NCBI GenBank assembly: GCA_033065855.1
Contig: JAVXUO010000408.1
Coordinates: forward strand, 372,001 to 436,000
Source: Escallonia rubra
Lineage: Eukaryota > Streptophyta > Magnoliopsida > Escalloniales > Escalloniaceae
DNA length: 64,000 nt
Reading direction: 5' to 3'
Each line of letters opens with the position of its first letter. Positions within the stretch are counted from its first letter, which is position 1. The notes under the pieces were generated by a model. It had not been told where the DNA came from, searched no databases, and saw nothing but the letters and a program-made list of their open reading frames with translations. A program made the position numbers and the translations under genes. Of this stretch, positions 11,288-22,660 are shown piece after piece.

Positions 11288-12436
11288 TAGACCTGGCAAA
11301 CGGTTCGACCCGCGCGGGTACGGGTATTATCCGGTCGGGTCCGGATAAATTCGGGTCGGGTAAAAATTACCCGTTTTTTCCCGGGTAGCATTTCTTGGCA
11401 CCCGTACCCTACCCTTGCGGGTAGGGTATTACCCGCGGGTATACAAAATTTGCAGCTTCTATTATTAACACTACATATTCACTGGGGTATTTCTCTGCCC
11501 CTTCCTTTTATTACAATTTTCAGTTTAATTTCTACAGGATTTCAATTTTGTTACTACAATTAAACATTTTTCGGCTATAGATCCAATAAATAATCTCAAA
11601 TCTAACACAATCAGATCATCAATTTTTAACATTCCCAGAAAATGAGCTAAAAATCAATCATAATAAAAATAATACAATCTGATTGATTTCATAGTCACTC
11701 AAAAATGACCATTACATAAATCACTCAAAAATTAACAGAAAAATAAAACAAGATCTGATTGATTTCATAGTCAGATCGACTATGAAATCAAAGTTGAAGG
11801 CCTCAGCTTTTCCACGCAAGACCGGCGGAGCTGTTGCCGTCGGAGCAAGACTGGCGATGCTGTTGCCGTCGGAGCAAGACAGTGGCGGAGCTGTTGCCGT
11901 CGGAGCAAGACAGTGGCGGAGCTGTGGCCGTCGGAGCAAGACAATGTCGGAGCTGTGGCCGTCGGACCTGGACGGTGGGTGAGAGCGAGGCTGAGAGAGA
12001 TGCGGTCGTCGGTGGATCGATGTTGGGCGAGATCGAGAGAAAGATCTGATTATGGTGGCGTGGTGGGTGAGACAAGAGAGTTCAGAGAAGGAGGGAAGTG
12101 GAGGGGACGTCGTGAGAGAGAGAAAGAGGAGCGGCGCCGATGAGGAAGATGAGAAATGAATGAAAGTGAAATTGAAACCCTATTCTTACATATAGACTGT
12201 GAGAGACTGAGAGTGAAACCAATTTCCTTAGGGCACATTCCAATTTTGCATTATATACTCCAAAAAATACGGGTAAATCCGGGTACCCGCAATCCGACCC
12301 ATACTTACACGTATTTTACGGGTCGGTTCGGGTCCGGGTACAATTTCAGCGGGTAGTGGAAATGGCTACCCGTACCCGGGATTTTGGACCGGATACGGGT
12401 CGGGTAACGGGTCCGGGCAACATTTTGCCAGGTCTA
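11288..12436. mobile_element. Non-autonomous hAT element, 1,149 bp
   Basis: Perfect 8-bp target duplication TACCCATA at 11280-11287 and 12437-12444. The ends are TAGACCTGGCAAA and (T)TTTGCCAGGTCTA, a hAT-type terminal repeat. The subterminal regions on both sides are packed with CGGGT/ACCCG motifs in inverted arrangement (11318-11450 and 12262-12420), as expected of hAT transposase binding arrays. No transposase frame is present. The interior contains a GC-rich minisatellite. Confidence 0.88.
11815..11985 (+). repeat. 31-33 bp minisatellite in the hAT interior
   Basis: About five copies of a unit containing GGAGCTGTTGCCGTCGGAGC. Overlapping open frames on both strands here are an artefact of the repeat being stop-free in several frames. 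Confidence 0.8.
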
Positions 12437-12444
12437 TACCCATA

Positions 12445-13385
12445 CCAACAAAAATATTACGCACAGTTCATTCAGAATCAAAGTGTCATTTACCTATAAA
12501 AGTACAAAACCCTAATGGTCTGTCTCTTTCTCTCAAGCCATCACTAACATACAAGCCATCCCAACCATCCCAAAAAGGCAAAGACCCATCTCGGCCACGG
12601 CCACAGCCACCTTCGCATCTGTGGCCGCCTCTGCTGCCACCAACGCTTTGTCGCTGCCACCAATGCTCTGTTGCTGCTGCTGACCCTGAAGATGAAACAC
12701 CCTCCCGTAATCATCGTCCCGTCTTCACCTCCGCATTAGGTGATTTCAGACGCTCACCATCTCTGCTGGTGACAAGGAACTTGAAGATTGGGATTCCATT
12801 TCAATTCTAGAAGACTCCAATCCATTTCCATAACTTAGAGATTTGGCTTATAATATGTTTTCCAGAATTCATCTTGTGATTTTGGTTATTAGGGCTTCCA
12901 CCAATCTTTTCTCTAATTTTGCAAGTTAAGCCGAGTAAAGCTCGCATTAGTCTATAAGATGCGAGTCCAAGCATAAAATTTGAGCTCCTGATGTGCAGGA
13001 GCCGAGCTTGAACCTCTTCAAAATAAATGAACACGTGTGCGATCTCGCCTTAATGAGCTCCTGATTATGCCTTTACATGATACGTCATTATGTCTACGAT
13101 GTGTGGTCGTCATACTTTTGTTAATTACGTGTAACCCCAACTTGACACTCAGCATAATAAACATGACTATTCAATCTAAATTCACATGTAATGGCCTCAT
13201 TCAGCAGCATATGCTGGCTTCCAGTTCGTGAAAAAAATTTCAAAGGAGTTTATATGCATTTCAAAGGAAATAGCCCAGGAACCCGAGCCAAGCTCAGTTC
13301 AGTTAATAAAGTCGGTTATAAAGTTCTTAAAAGTGTAATAATGCATACCACATAACATGAAATAATTTTAACATCCTAGGAAAAA
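12445..13385. other. Intergenic, no gene recognised
   Basis: A TATA-like CCTATAAAAGT lies at about 12493 and is followed by a GC-rich stretch (12590-12720) rich in GCC/ACC triplets. No protein family could be recognised. Several 'gagctcctg' and 'ccgagctt' motifs at 12900-13080 resemble 11100-11180, so this may be the edge of an older repeat. Confidence 0.4.
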
Positions 13386-13386
13386 G

Positions 13387-14868
13387 AATTGACTACTCGG
13401 TTGACACCACTATATTATTATGAAAATTCAACTTTGGTCACTTGACATCAATTTGTGTCAAAGTGATCATTGAACTCGTCAATTTGTCCAATCAAGTCAC
13501 TTTATTAGGCTAAGTTAGCACATTATCCGTTTAGTTTTGAACTGTAGGGGTAAATCCGTCACTCTCTTTATAGGATTCCCAATTGTTTTCTTTCCTCTGT
13601 TCTTTCTTTTTCCCATCCGCGCCATTACCTCTGTTCTTTCTTCTTCCTATCCCTACCATCACCACCTTATCACCTCTTCACCACCGATGCCACATCACAT
13701 ACAAAAACAACAGTCCAAATCTAACTAAATTTAAAATATGTGAATCACACAACAGATCTGGAAATGATTAGGGTGCAGGGTGAAACATGGGGTCAATGTG
13801 TACCCATCTTGGATGTGAGGAGGCAGTGCTATGTGGCGAGGCGATAATGGCTTGCGATATGATGGCACTGGCCATGGCAGCCTGCGGGGTTGGCAGTTAA
13901 GGTTCTGATGGTAACAGTTAAGGGCTGAAGGGGTTCAGATGTTGGCGATTGGGGCGATAACTTGGATGGTGAGTGTTGGGGGTAGTGACTGTTTGGACCG
14001 AAGTTGAGGGGGGTTGTTGGTGCATCGTGGTTGAGTAAAAGGGGAATTGGTGGTGTTTACGAGTGTGGGTTTTTTGGTGTCAATAAATTGGTGGTGGCTT
14101 GGGTATGGTAGTTGTGGCATGGATTTTTGGTTTAAAAATAATATGGGTTGGGACATTGATGTTGGTGGTGGCTTGAGGCTAATGGGGTGCTGATGTGGTA
14201 GTGACATTGATGTTGCAAGTATGCTGGTGGTAGGGGAGGGGGGGTTGGGTGGCAGTGGTGTTTTGGTAAGGGTATCATTGCGGTGGTGATGGGTATGGTG
14301 ATGAACTAATGGAGGAAGGGGACGAACTCGCGACTGGGTTTGATCTTGAAATATAGCGCACCCCATCAAATGGTTCATTCTGCTTACTTAGGTCTCCACT
14401 TGCATTTAGGCACATATAGACTTGTTTTGCTGCAGTGTTGGACTGTAAGCACTATTTGTTGTTAGAATCTCGTGTTTGGTAATACAATTTGACCTTTCAC
14501 CCAAAAGAGAACCAGTCGTGGTGTGGTGGCGCTGGAATCCCATGATAGGATCTTGAGCGTGCCCACAACGAACTTGAGGTAGGTGGTGTAGCAGTGGCTA
14601 TCTTGAGGTTGATAATGGTGAATCGACAATGTTGTGGTGGTCGGAGATATAAGAGAAGACATGGAGGGAAAGAAGAGGGAAAGAAAAGAGTAAAAAGACG
14701 GATATACCCTGACTAAAGGCACTTAACGAGACGACGACATGGACAGATTGCGGAATGACCAGATTGAAATGAATTTAAGAATTTAGCGGTCACTTTGACA
14801 CAAATTAATATCCAGTGACCAAAACTGAATTTGCTTAATAGTATAATGGTCAACCGAGTAATTAACTC
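13387..14868. mobile_element. Non-autonomous element with long TIRs (Mutator-like?)
   Basis: Left 13387-13590 and right 14665-14868 match in inverted orientation. Both start near TTGACTACTCGGTTGAC, share TTTGGTCACTTGACATCAATTTG and 'tttgtgtcaaagtgatc', and stay alignable for about 200 bp into a CT-rich tract. The interior has a T/G-rich, low-complexity minus-strand open frame (13935-14378) with no recognisable product. I could not find a clean target duplication, so the superfamily is inferred from TIR length only. Confidence 0.6.
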
Positions 14869-15180
14869 TAAAAAGAAGCATACCCACTTTTGGTAAAATT
14901 AGAGAGATTTTGACTATTTAAAGCATTGCATTGAAAAGACTAAGATAAGTATCAAATGCAATCATGACTAAATTAAGCCAAATATAAAAATTTAATGATC
15001 ACTAGTATTCCCCATTTCCCGCAAATTTGTGCAGAACGTAGGCCTCATTATACATAACAGTTAGGAACACTCCTTTGCAAGTGCTTCAACTAACCTATCA
15101 AGGCTTTACTATTTGGGTCTATGGTGGTCCATCATATAGCTTTTGAAAACTTAGTCTTATTAGCTTGAAAGAGTTATTTA
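14869..15180. other. Intergenic, nothing recognised
   Basis: AT-rich sequence with no coding signal, ending in the TTA that is duplicated around the next element. Confidence 0.5.
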
Positions 15181-15666
15181 GGCTCCAGTTTAGTTTTCCA
15201 TTTTTTTCTCTAGTTTTGTAAAGTGGAGAAAATAAACGCGTTTGTCACACAGCTTTCATTTTTTTTCTTTCAGTTTTAAAAACCAGTTTAAAAAACAGGG
15301 CTATTTTTGAAAACTCAAAAAAAAAAGTTTTTGGTTTTTATTTTGAGACCACCACCACCTTCCCACCGTCGGCAGCCATCACCCACCACCGGCTACCGGC
15401 AGCCTCCTCCGGAGGCCGGGGGCCACCGCCTGCCACCGCAGGTGACCGACAGCCACCGTCGGCTATGGCCAGCGGTTGGCCACCATCACCGTCAACCACT
15501 GCCATGCCCCACCACCGCCACCGCAAACCACCACCAAAGAAAAAACTCAAAATAAAAACTGGGTAATCAAACACCCATTTGTTTTTGTAAAAAAAAAAAA
15601 ATTTAAACTGGTTTTGGTTTTTTTGGAAACAGAAAACCAAAATTGAAAGTGTTACCAAACGCTACC
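15181..15666. mobile_element. Harbinger-like MITE, 486 bp
   Basis: The 3-bp sequence TTA flanks both sides (15178-15180 and 15667-15669), as in PIF/Harbinger insertions. The ends GGCTCCAGTTTAGTTTTCC and the reverse complement of the right end, GGTAGCGTTTGGTAACAC, are only imperfectly alike. Inner flanks are T-rich on the left and A-rich on the right. The core (15345-15540) is ACC/GGC-rich with short palindromes and gives spurious open frames on both strands. Confidence 0.5.
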
Positions 15667-15669
15667 TTA

Positions 15670-16150
15670 GTTTTAAAAAAGAAGTCCCTTCTTATGCTTC
15701 ACAAATCATTGTTTCAATGAACCCCTAAGTTGTCAAGATACAAACATGATTTACAACAATACATCGTATTGTCTGCTAAATTATTGATGAAGGCTTAATT
15801 TAGTTGCCATTTAATTGTTATGCAACATTTGCTTACGTGTGTTTGCTTCGATTTCTTTGAATAGCAAGTTGAAAGAAAAATGAATAGATTGCGACACAGT
15901 GCACCCCCTTGTTATTCGCCTTCTTTAAGTTTCCTTTTTGCATCATCAAGTGGAATTTTAAATTAATATATTTCCTGATCAGTTAGCATATAAGAGTAAT
16001 TATGCTGTAACATGTAGAGCTCGATAGCAAATAAAATTACAATCATAATTAAAAAGGGTGGGGCTATTCGCGTATCCTTTTTAACTTTTAAAAGATACAC
16101 GAGTTTTAAAGGGCGTAATTAAAAAATGATACGCCCTTTAACTTTTAAAG
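15670..16150. other. Intergenic with small palindromes
   Basis: No gene recognised. At 16085-16155 short inverted repeats occur: TTTTAAAGGGCG and its complement around CGCCCTTTAACTTTTAAAGGGCG. They could form hairpins. They sit just next to the truncated end of the Gypsy element. Confidence 0.45.
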
Positions 16151-16159
16151 GGCGTCCTG

Positions 16160-16560
16160 GACGACTGGCCGCAAGTTTCACACACTAGTGGTAAGTTGGA
16201 GGGACAACCCTGTTGACGTGGATCCAGGATCGGCCAAGTAGAAGGTAGAATGCGGGTTCCGTGTGAATCACATAAAATATGGTGTCGCGACAGACAGAGC
16301 CAATCACGAGGTCGATAGTTATGTGGCCAAGGGTTTCCTAAGGGCCTTGCCCAAAGCCGATTATCTTGATAGGGTCGCGAACAATCTTCCTCTCAGGGAT
16401 GCCGACCCTCTGCAAGATGACGAGGGGTATGATGTTGCCGTTGACGGTACATTTAAAAAACAAGGGCTGGTTGTGCTGCTCAACCGGTGGCGAGTCTTCA
16501 TCTAAAAAGCAGTGAGAGAGAGATGGCGGAGCTCGGCCTGAGCAGTAAAGCATTCGGGAC
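16160..16560 (-). pseudogene. Gypsy aspartic protease remnant
   Basis: The minus strand encodes HNQPLFFKCTVNGNIIPLV, then IIGFGQG and finally FYVIHTEPAFYLL-LGRSWIHVNRVVPPTYH. The LLGR.WIH..  VVPST.H ending is a hallmark of the protease region of plant Tat/Athila-like Gypsy polyproteins. The frames are shifted and the catalytic D(T/S)G is not clearly intact in what I can read. It is followed by a stop codon and loss of similarity. Confidence 0.72.
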
Positions 16561-16837
16561 CAAGGCCGGTGGTAACCTCAATCAGGCAGTTGGACAGATA
16601 AGTTCTCACCGCTGGTGAAAACCTCATTTCATCAAAGAAACCTTTGATCTTTGTCATTTGGCCAAAGGCGGGTGTTAACTGACTGACTGAACACACCTGG
16701 GGTACGACGGGGGGAATAGCCTCTGTCGAGACGTCGATGGTTTGGGTTCAACATGGTCAGTGACAGCCATGAGTACCCAATGCTATCTAGTTTTCACCAT
16801 GAGGGGGGTAGGGATGCCCATGCACATCATTATTCTT

Positions 16838-17436
16838 TCACATCTTGAGGTTTCCCGAAGCGACTTTTCTCGCAAACACATCTCTTAGTCCATTGCAATC
16901 TTTCAGGTAATGCTCAACAGCTCGGTGATAAGGGAAGTAGTTGGGTCGGGCGTTGTCTACTTCGGTAAGGGTTGTCTTTTCTGACGGTAGATGAAAGTTG
17001 GCGTCATGTTCAATCCATTCCTTCAATAGCTCCCTCAAGGTCTTAAGATCACATGGGTACTCCAGGCATGCACCTGTTGTCTTCTCCTGTCAGGGTGTCG
17101 GTCTCCATCCTGAGACTGACGCTTGCGGTCGTTGTAATTGTTGTTGCCGTTGTGATTGGACCGAGCCTCAGACGGGTCTGTCGTGGCAAGGAGTGCATTT
17201 TGGGGACGAGGATTCCATGGTTTAATAGGGCCGACCGACTCGTAAGTGCGGCGGGCGGTCTTTTTGAGGTGACCCAAAACTTCAACTACAATTCTCAATA
17301 TGAACACGGTATACATCACTCATGTTCTTTATACATATTGGGACCAGCATCTCGTCCTTGCTAAAATCCGTGCACTCAAGGTATTTGAGATGGAAGTGAT
17401 ACACGTACTTGTTCAAGTCCTCCCTGGGATTTTGGC
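16838..17436 (-). pseudogene. Gypsy gag, C-terminal part
   Basis: Reading from 17436 down: RQNPREDLNKYVYHFHLKY, then LVPICIKNMSDVYRVHIENC, an Arg/Asn-rich linker, and FPYHRAVEHYLKDCNGLRD followed by VASGNL. The last motif is the usual 'YHR..GH...DC..LRD' zinc-finger-like site of Tat-like gag, here with the glycine before H altered. There are stops and frame changes; it is non-functional. Confidence 0.72.
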
Positions 17437-18522
17437 GGATACCAGCAATACCCGTGGTCCGATCCGTACTCGGTCAAAAACCCCGGGTACGGGTACATAT
17501 ATGTGCTACCTGTTGAAAATAGACCCGTACCTGAACCGAACTGTAATTTTTGGGTTGGTCCGGGTCGGGTGACGGTTTACCTGATTTACTCGACTTTCAT
17601 GTATACATAAAGACACATTTTTGAGCCCTAAGTTCTAACCCTTCATTTTCCACTTTTCTGTTTCTCTGAGACATTTCTCTTCTCTCCTAATCTGTCGCTT
17701 TTGCCTTCTTCTCTGCCACCGCGCGCATCTCACTCAAGATCGATCACCACTCCCTCTTTCCTCTCATTCTAGCAAGCTATCGGCGACCGCCAACCGTCAA
17801 TCTGTGAGCCCCTTCACTCTAGCCACTCAGATCCCTCACGCTTCAAGGCCATCATGAGGCCATCCCCTACTCTGCCTGTCCCCGCCACACTCTCTTTGTC
17901 CTTTACCCTCAGTCTTTTCTCATAGATCGACCGCTAATGGACGCCAATCTTCCAGTCCACCACCGATCGAGAACCTCACATCGCCACTGTCACTGTTCAC
18001 CGCCTTTCGACTTGTAAAAGGCCTTATTTTGGAATCTCTATGCATGTGATGTTGGATTGTTAGTGGGATTTAATTGTTGTATTTTGGATTGTTGGTGAGG
18101 ATTAAGAATGTGATTGTGTTTCTATTGATGAATTTAATTATTTTATTATGGATTGTGGGTAGGAAATGGGGTATGGTATTTAATATGTTATTTGATATAA
18201 TTTTCTTGTTTTAGATTTTTAATTTTTGTGAGATTGAAAATAATTCTAACAAACTATTAAGAATAAGAATCATGCTAGCTAAGAAAAGTAAATGAAACAA
18301 AAAGAAAAAAGAATATGCCTAACTAGTCGGTTAAATTTTGTTTATTATAAAACCAATATTTATTCATTTACCTGCGGGTAATACTCGACCTACGTGGGTA
18401 GGGAACGGGCATTAAAAAAGGCTACCTGAAAAAAAACCAGGTAAATTTAACCCGACCTGGATTTACCCGAACTCGATCAGGTATTACCTGTACCCGGCAG
18501 ATATATCAGTTTGCCAGGTCTA
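17437..18522. mobile_element. Second hAT-like non-autonomous element, inserted in gag
   Basis: The right end TTTGCCAGGTCTA (18510-18522) equals the terminus of the hAT element at 11288-12436. The left end is degraded (a GATACCAGCAATACCCG stretch near 17438). Both subterminal regions carry the same CGGGT/ACCCG-rich arrays (17450-17580 and 18368-18500). It splits a continuous gag sequence whose halves lie at 18523-18740 and below 17437. No clean 8-bp duplication remains, so the left junction has been altered. Confidence 0.7.
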
Positions 18523-18740
18523 GTGATGGTGACTCTTTCAGCCTCGTAATGAAATTTGTCCAAGAAGATTCGCACCATGCCATTCCACGAATGTACAATC
18601 CCTTCAGGGATCTGGTGGTACTAAGTATAGGCAAGGCTTGTTAAGGACTTGTGAAATTCCCTAAGTTTTAAAGCGTCGCCCGACCCATATTGCTCTAAGG
18701 AGCTTACAAATCTGGTCAAGTGCTCACGGGCATGCCTCAT
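18523..18740 (-). pseudogene. Gypsy gag, central domain
   Basis: The minus strand reads REHLTRFVSSLEQYGSGDAL, KLREFHKSLTSLAYT, a stop, then YHQIPEGIVHSWNGMVRIFL and DKFHYEAERVTI. The 'LT..A..W...P...I.SW..M...F...F' arrangement is the retrotransposon gag domain. One in-frame stop replaces the expected tryptophan codon. Confidence 0.75.
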
Positions 18741-19042
18741 GTCCGTTAAGAGGGTTGGTTGCTTGTATTTCTGTAGGTAGGACATGACAGAGATGTCACT
18801 GGCATAGGATGCAATACGAGAGAGCCGGGTTAAAGAGCCGGGTTTAGAATTCTTTGAGAGACGATTGATGATGGATTTTAAGTTAGACTTGGTGATATAG
18901 TGAAGAGAGGGCCCCTAGCTAGGGACCTGCAGGGATGTGGCAGCCAGCAAGGGCGTCGCGAGCCCCCGAGCCCTCAGACGGGACAACTTGGAGTACGATC
19001 ACTGGAGAGTTGTTGATATGTAACAAGGGCTGGCAATTGCGC

Positions 19043-19600
19043 CTATGTAGAGGCATGGGCAACCGGATAAGATATGTCTATCGTGTGGCCAGTGGCTTGA
19101 TGATGGTCAGCTGGATAGGGGTTGGGCTCTATCTCAACAGAGCCATGTGCTTCTGAAGAGCTTCGTGCTGGCATAGGGCTAGATGGTGCGGCGACAAGGA
19201 GGATATACTGCAATACTTGTCCAAGGTCTGTCTGAGGTCTGCGAAGTGGTACCACGGAGGGAGGCACATCAGCTACAGGTTGGATTTGAGAAGCAGCTTG
19301 TTTAGAGGCTAGGGCTTGTACGAACTTCTGCATCTCCATAATGGTTGCCATAAGAGAGGACTGGGAGTCCTGTAGATCGATGATGGTCGGAGCGATCTGT
19401 TGAATGGTTGCGTTAACAATAACTTGCACATCGGGTACAGTAGTTGCTGGTTGGTCTTGGAGTCAAATGCATTAGTCCCCTCCTAGTCATCAAGTTGGTG
19501 CTCCTCTTGGACAATAGGGTTGAGGCCTTGGCTAGTTGTCCTGGTAACTCTCTGTTGTAGAGGAATGATGGTCAAGTGTGTCAGACGGAGACGGATTGCA
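19043..19600 (-). pseudogene. Gypsy gag, N-terminal linker region
   Basis: A 128-codon frame at 19043-19429 has a coiled, Gln/Thr/Ile-rich start (ATIQQIAPTIIDLQDSQSSL) and a proline-rich tail. Position, just downstream of the LTR and primer site, supports it being the start of gag. The sequence itself is weakly conserved. Confidence 0.5.
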
Positions 19601-19634
19601 TTACCATGCTCACCTCCCCAGTGAGTCACCAAAA

Positions 19635-21802
19635 TGATGCCAAAAAAGTGGGTTTGTAACTTACATAGAGGTGCCACAAAGGATAAAGTTTAAGTCAGCT
19701 ACCAGATATACAGAAGTGGGACACAATGAGGGTGTAGTAAGGGCATATAGAAAGGCTTCCGAGACAGGGCTTGAGGAGTGACGATGTTGTTAGGATGAGG
19801 GTTGAGACGAATATGGCCGACAATCAATAGTCCAAGATGAGGTCCAAGTCAAGGTCCAATGTCACAGTCCAATGTTACGGTCCAATCATGTCTCTCTCTC
19901 TAGAATTTAGTAGCTCTAGATTCTAGAGTGAGAAAATAATTTTGTCAAATGAAAATTGTGTCTAAAATGAAGTTCAAAGCCCATTACTTATAGGCAAAAG
20001 TATGCCTGTGTCATTAGTCGACACATGTCGTCCCCTAGAGTGACATGTTACCAGGGGGTCCACAAATACTGGTGCTTCTTCCGACTCTCGGTTCCTGTAT
20101 TCGTGCTACCTACCCCAAATAGCTTCGCTTCGTCTGTCTAAAAAGACTGACCACACAGTGCCGGCATGATTAGAGTACGCCCTCGCCCTAGCCACCGGTA
20201 CAAAGCCCTTACTGAGTCCCGCAAGGGGTTGTCAAGAAATGTGGAGAACCTGAGTGGAGGGGGAGTGTCCCTACGCCTAACTGTCAGGCGGACTAGGCGT
20301 GATGCCGTCAAAAGAAATGCTCCCGTCTCGGAGTGACCCAGTGTCATCGTCCTGAGGCGTCGAAGATCACCGATAATGTGAGTGCGACGTGGTCATAGCT
20401 CAGGCATTCCTAGTGTCATGCAAGCCCCCCAGGTAGCGATAGCTTATTTGAGAGCGAGCCTAACCTGCTACAAAGGGTTCTCATGCCGGAGCACTGCGAG
20501 AAGAGCCCTTCAGAATGTTGCACGCTCCAGAGAGCAGGTCAAAGCATGTTGCACGTTCACGGCGGGGGCGCATGGTCTGGTGAATGCGTGCGGTGCCCAG
20601 GGGCATGTAACATGGAAACAGTGCATGTGCGCGGTGACGGTTGCCGCTGAATAAAGTGGCGTGCCGAGGGCACATGACATAGAAGTGGCACACGGGCGGC
20701 ATCTATCGTAAAACTGGGTTTCCTGTCGGGGGCCCCTGACGCACGAAAGGTGTATGGGCGCGACAACATCTATCGCAGGATCGGAGTGCGAGCACGGGTG
20801 ACTGGCATCGTGAAGTTAGCGTACGGGCGCAGACAATGTATATCGCAGAGTCGGCGCATGGGCGATTGGGGTCGCGGAGATGGCGTGCGGATGAGGGCAA
20901 TGGGTTTTGTGCTGTCAGCACCCGAGCGACGGGCATCGCGGAGTCGGTGCATGGGCGCAGGCGAACGTCCCGAAGTTGGTGCGTGGGTGATGGGCATCGT
21001 GGAGATGGCGCGCGGATACGGGCGACGAGTATCGTAGTGACAGCGCCCGGTCGACGCTCCTATAGTATTTGGCCAAAGAAAAAGAAAGTGCAGACACGGG
21101 TGACGGGCATCGCGGAGTCGGCACACGGGCGCGAGCGATGTACGTCGCAGAGTCGGCGCGTGGGTGACTGGAGTCACGAAGAGGGCGTGCGGATGAGGGC
21201 AATGGATTTTATGCAGTCAGCATGGGGGCGACGGGCGTCGTGGAGTCTGTGCATGGCCGCAGACGAGTGTTCCGAAGTCGGCGCATGGGTGATGGGCATA
21301 GATGGCGGGCGAACGCGGGTGACAGGTATCGCGGTGACAGCGCCCGGACGACGCTCCCATAGCACTTGGTCGAAGAAAAAGAGAGTGGGCATGCGTTGGT
21401 TTATAGAGGAAGAGGGAAGGCCGGCCTACCCACTAAAAGAGGATGGCAAGCTGACACCTTAAAAGGGAAGGCCGCCGATCCCTTAAAGGGGAAGGCGACA
21501 GACCCCCTAAAGGGGAAGGGCCGCCGATCCCTCTAACGGAGAAGACCGGACAACCCCCAAGGGGGAAGGCCGAGGCCAACCCCCTCCGGGAAAGGCCAAG
21601 CCGCGCCGAAGTCTTCACGGTCGCGAGAATGAGCCGTGCAAAATTAACTTAGCGAAGAAGAATCGTAAAAAAAAAAAAAAAAGAGGCAAAAATGCGCGTG
21701 ACTTGAGCGTATGTATTTTGACCGTTGGGAGCGTTGAAAAATTGACCGTTGACATGTGACCCACAATGGACCCATGAGTGCAACCAAGATAGGTTGGGAA
21801 CA
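19635..21802 (-). repeat. 5' LTR of the Tat-like element, 2,168 bp
   Basis: Plus-strand ends TGATGCCAAAAAAGTGGG and AGATAGGTTGGGAACA match the ends of the solo LTR at 48111-51261. On the minus strand the LTR is followed by GGTGACTCACTGGGG, a plausible primer site. The middle is much more GC-rich than its surroundings, with repeated GGCGACGGGCATCG-like motifs and 'cccttaaaggggaaggc' repeats at 21450-21570. Confidence 0.75.
20836..21395 (+). repeat. Two-copy tandem repeat of about 300 bp in the LTR
   Basis: 20840-21090 and 21140-21390 are similar throughout; matching points are offset by 297-302 bp (for example CAGCGCCCGG at 21041 and 21338). Each copy is built from smaller GC-rich units. Long open frames on both strands here (up to 208 codons) reflect the repeat, not a gene. 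Confidence 0.75.
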
Positions 21803-22660
21803 AAAGTTAATCTAAATTTGGTTTGTCTATTGCTTCTATAAAAAGAAAGGAAGAACTTTTAATCTATGAAATATTAACCTATGATTTTTTGGTACATGAT
21901 TTTCATAGTTTACATTTGTGAAATTTTGTTTTGTTTTTTTAAAGAGCTTTTGAATCATTAATAGTCAAAAGTAAATCTAACATAAAAGTATATCGTTTAT
22001 GTAGAGTTTTAGAAGTTATAGAATTAATTTTCTACTTTTATAAGATTCCTAATAAATGAGCCATTTATACCTACAAATATTTTAATACTATAAACATAGT
22101 ACATATATAATAAGTACGGAATTATTTTTGTATTTTACTTTTAAGAGATTTTATTTTGTTATTTTAAAGTACTTTTGAGGTATAAATAGTCAAAATTAAT
22201 GCCTAACATATATCATATATATACATTGCTTAGAAAAAATTTTAGAATGTGTAGAATGAGTTTTCTATTTTATAAGGTTTACGAAAATCGGGCAAATTAA
22301 ACCTACGATTTGTTTTTTGTAAGAACCAGGGGTGAAGAAAAAAAGAACGCAGAAATAAATGGGACGAATTTGGGCAAAGCCCCGGTACGTTAGATCCTAT
22401 TTTCTTAGTCCACTTTTCACTAATTTTTTTGAAGTTCAATAAACTAAAACACTAAATTGAGAATTCATTCACATCATATGTTTGCGAAACATATTTTTCT
22501 CCCCACGGCCTCCCTTTCGGAAAGTAGTCACTACTTGAGTCACAGAAGATGCCTTTTAACCAAAAGCTAAACACATCACATTTTGACCCTGTTGATTAGT
22601 CACTACCTGAACCACAAGAGATTATTTTTTGACCAATAGCTACGCGAACATATATTGCAT
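21803..22660. other. AT-rich intergenic, no gene recognised
   Basis: Very AT-rich sequence with runs such as 'tataagatt' and no coding signal. It separates the Gypsy LTR from the first PUP unit. Confidence 0.5.

Larger units (their letters stand above)
16155..21802 (-). mobile_element. Truncated Ty3/Gypsy element (Tat-like): LTR, gag, protease
   Basis: On the minus strand the order is 5' LTR (21802 to 19635), gag (about 19600 to 16840, interrupted) and aspartic protease (16560 to 16160). Reverse transcriptase, RNase H, integrase and the 3' LTR are missing, so the element breaks off near 16155. A hAT-like element (17437-18522) sits inside gag. A paralogous LTR of the same family is found as a solo LTR at 48111-51261. 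Confidence 0.75.

Noticed and set aside
13935-14378. 147-codon minus-strand frame
   Set aside because: Pro/His/Thr/Ser-rich low-complexity translation within a TIR element; no family recognised.
13378-14880. 9-bp TSD for the long-TIR element
   Set aside because: Flanks share only short A-rich strings (AAAAAGAA), not a convincing duplication.
17428-18530. 8-bp TSD for the second hAT-like element
   Set aside because: The flanking 8-mers (GATTTTGG and GTGATGGT) do not match; the left junction is degraded.
20750-21462. Several 95-208 codon frames on both strands
   Set aside because: All lie in a GC-rich tandem repeat of an LTR, where stops are rare in all frames. No protein motif.
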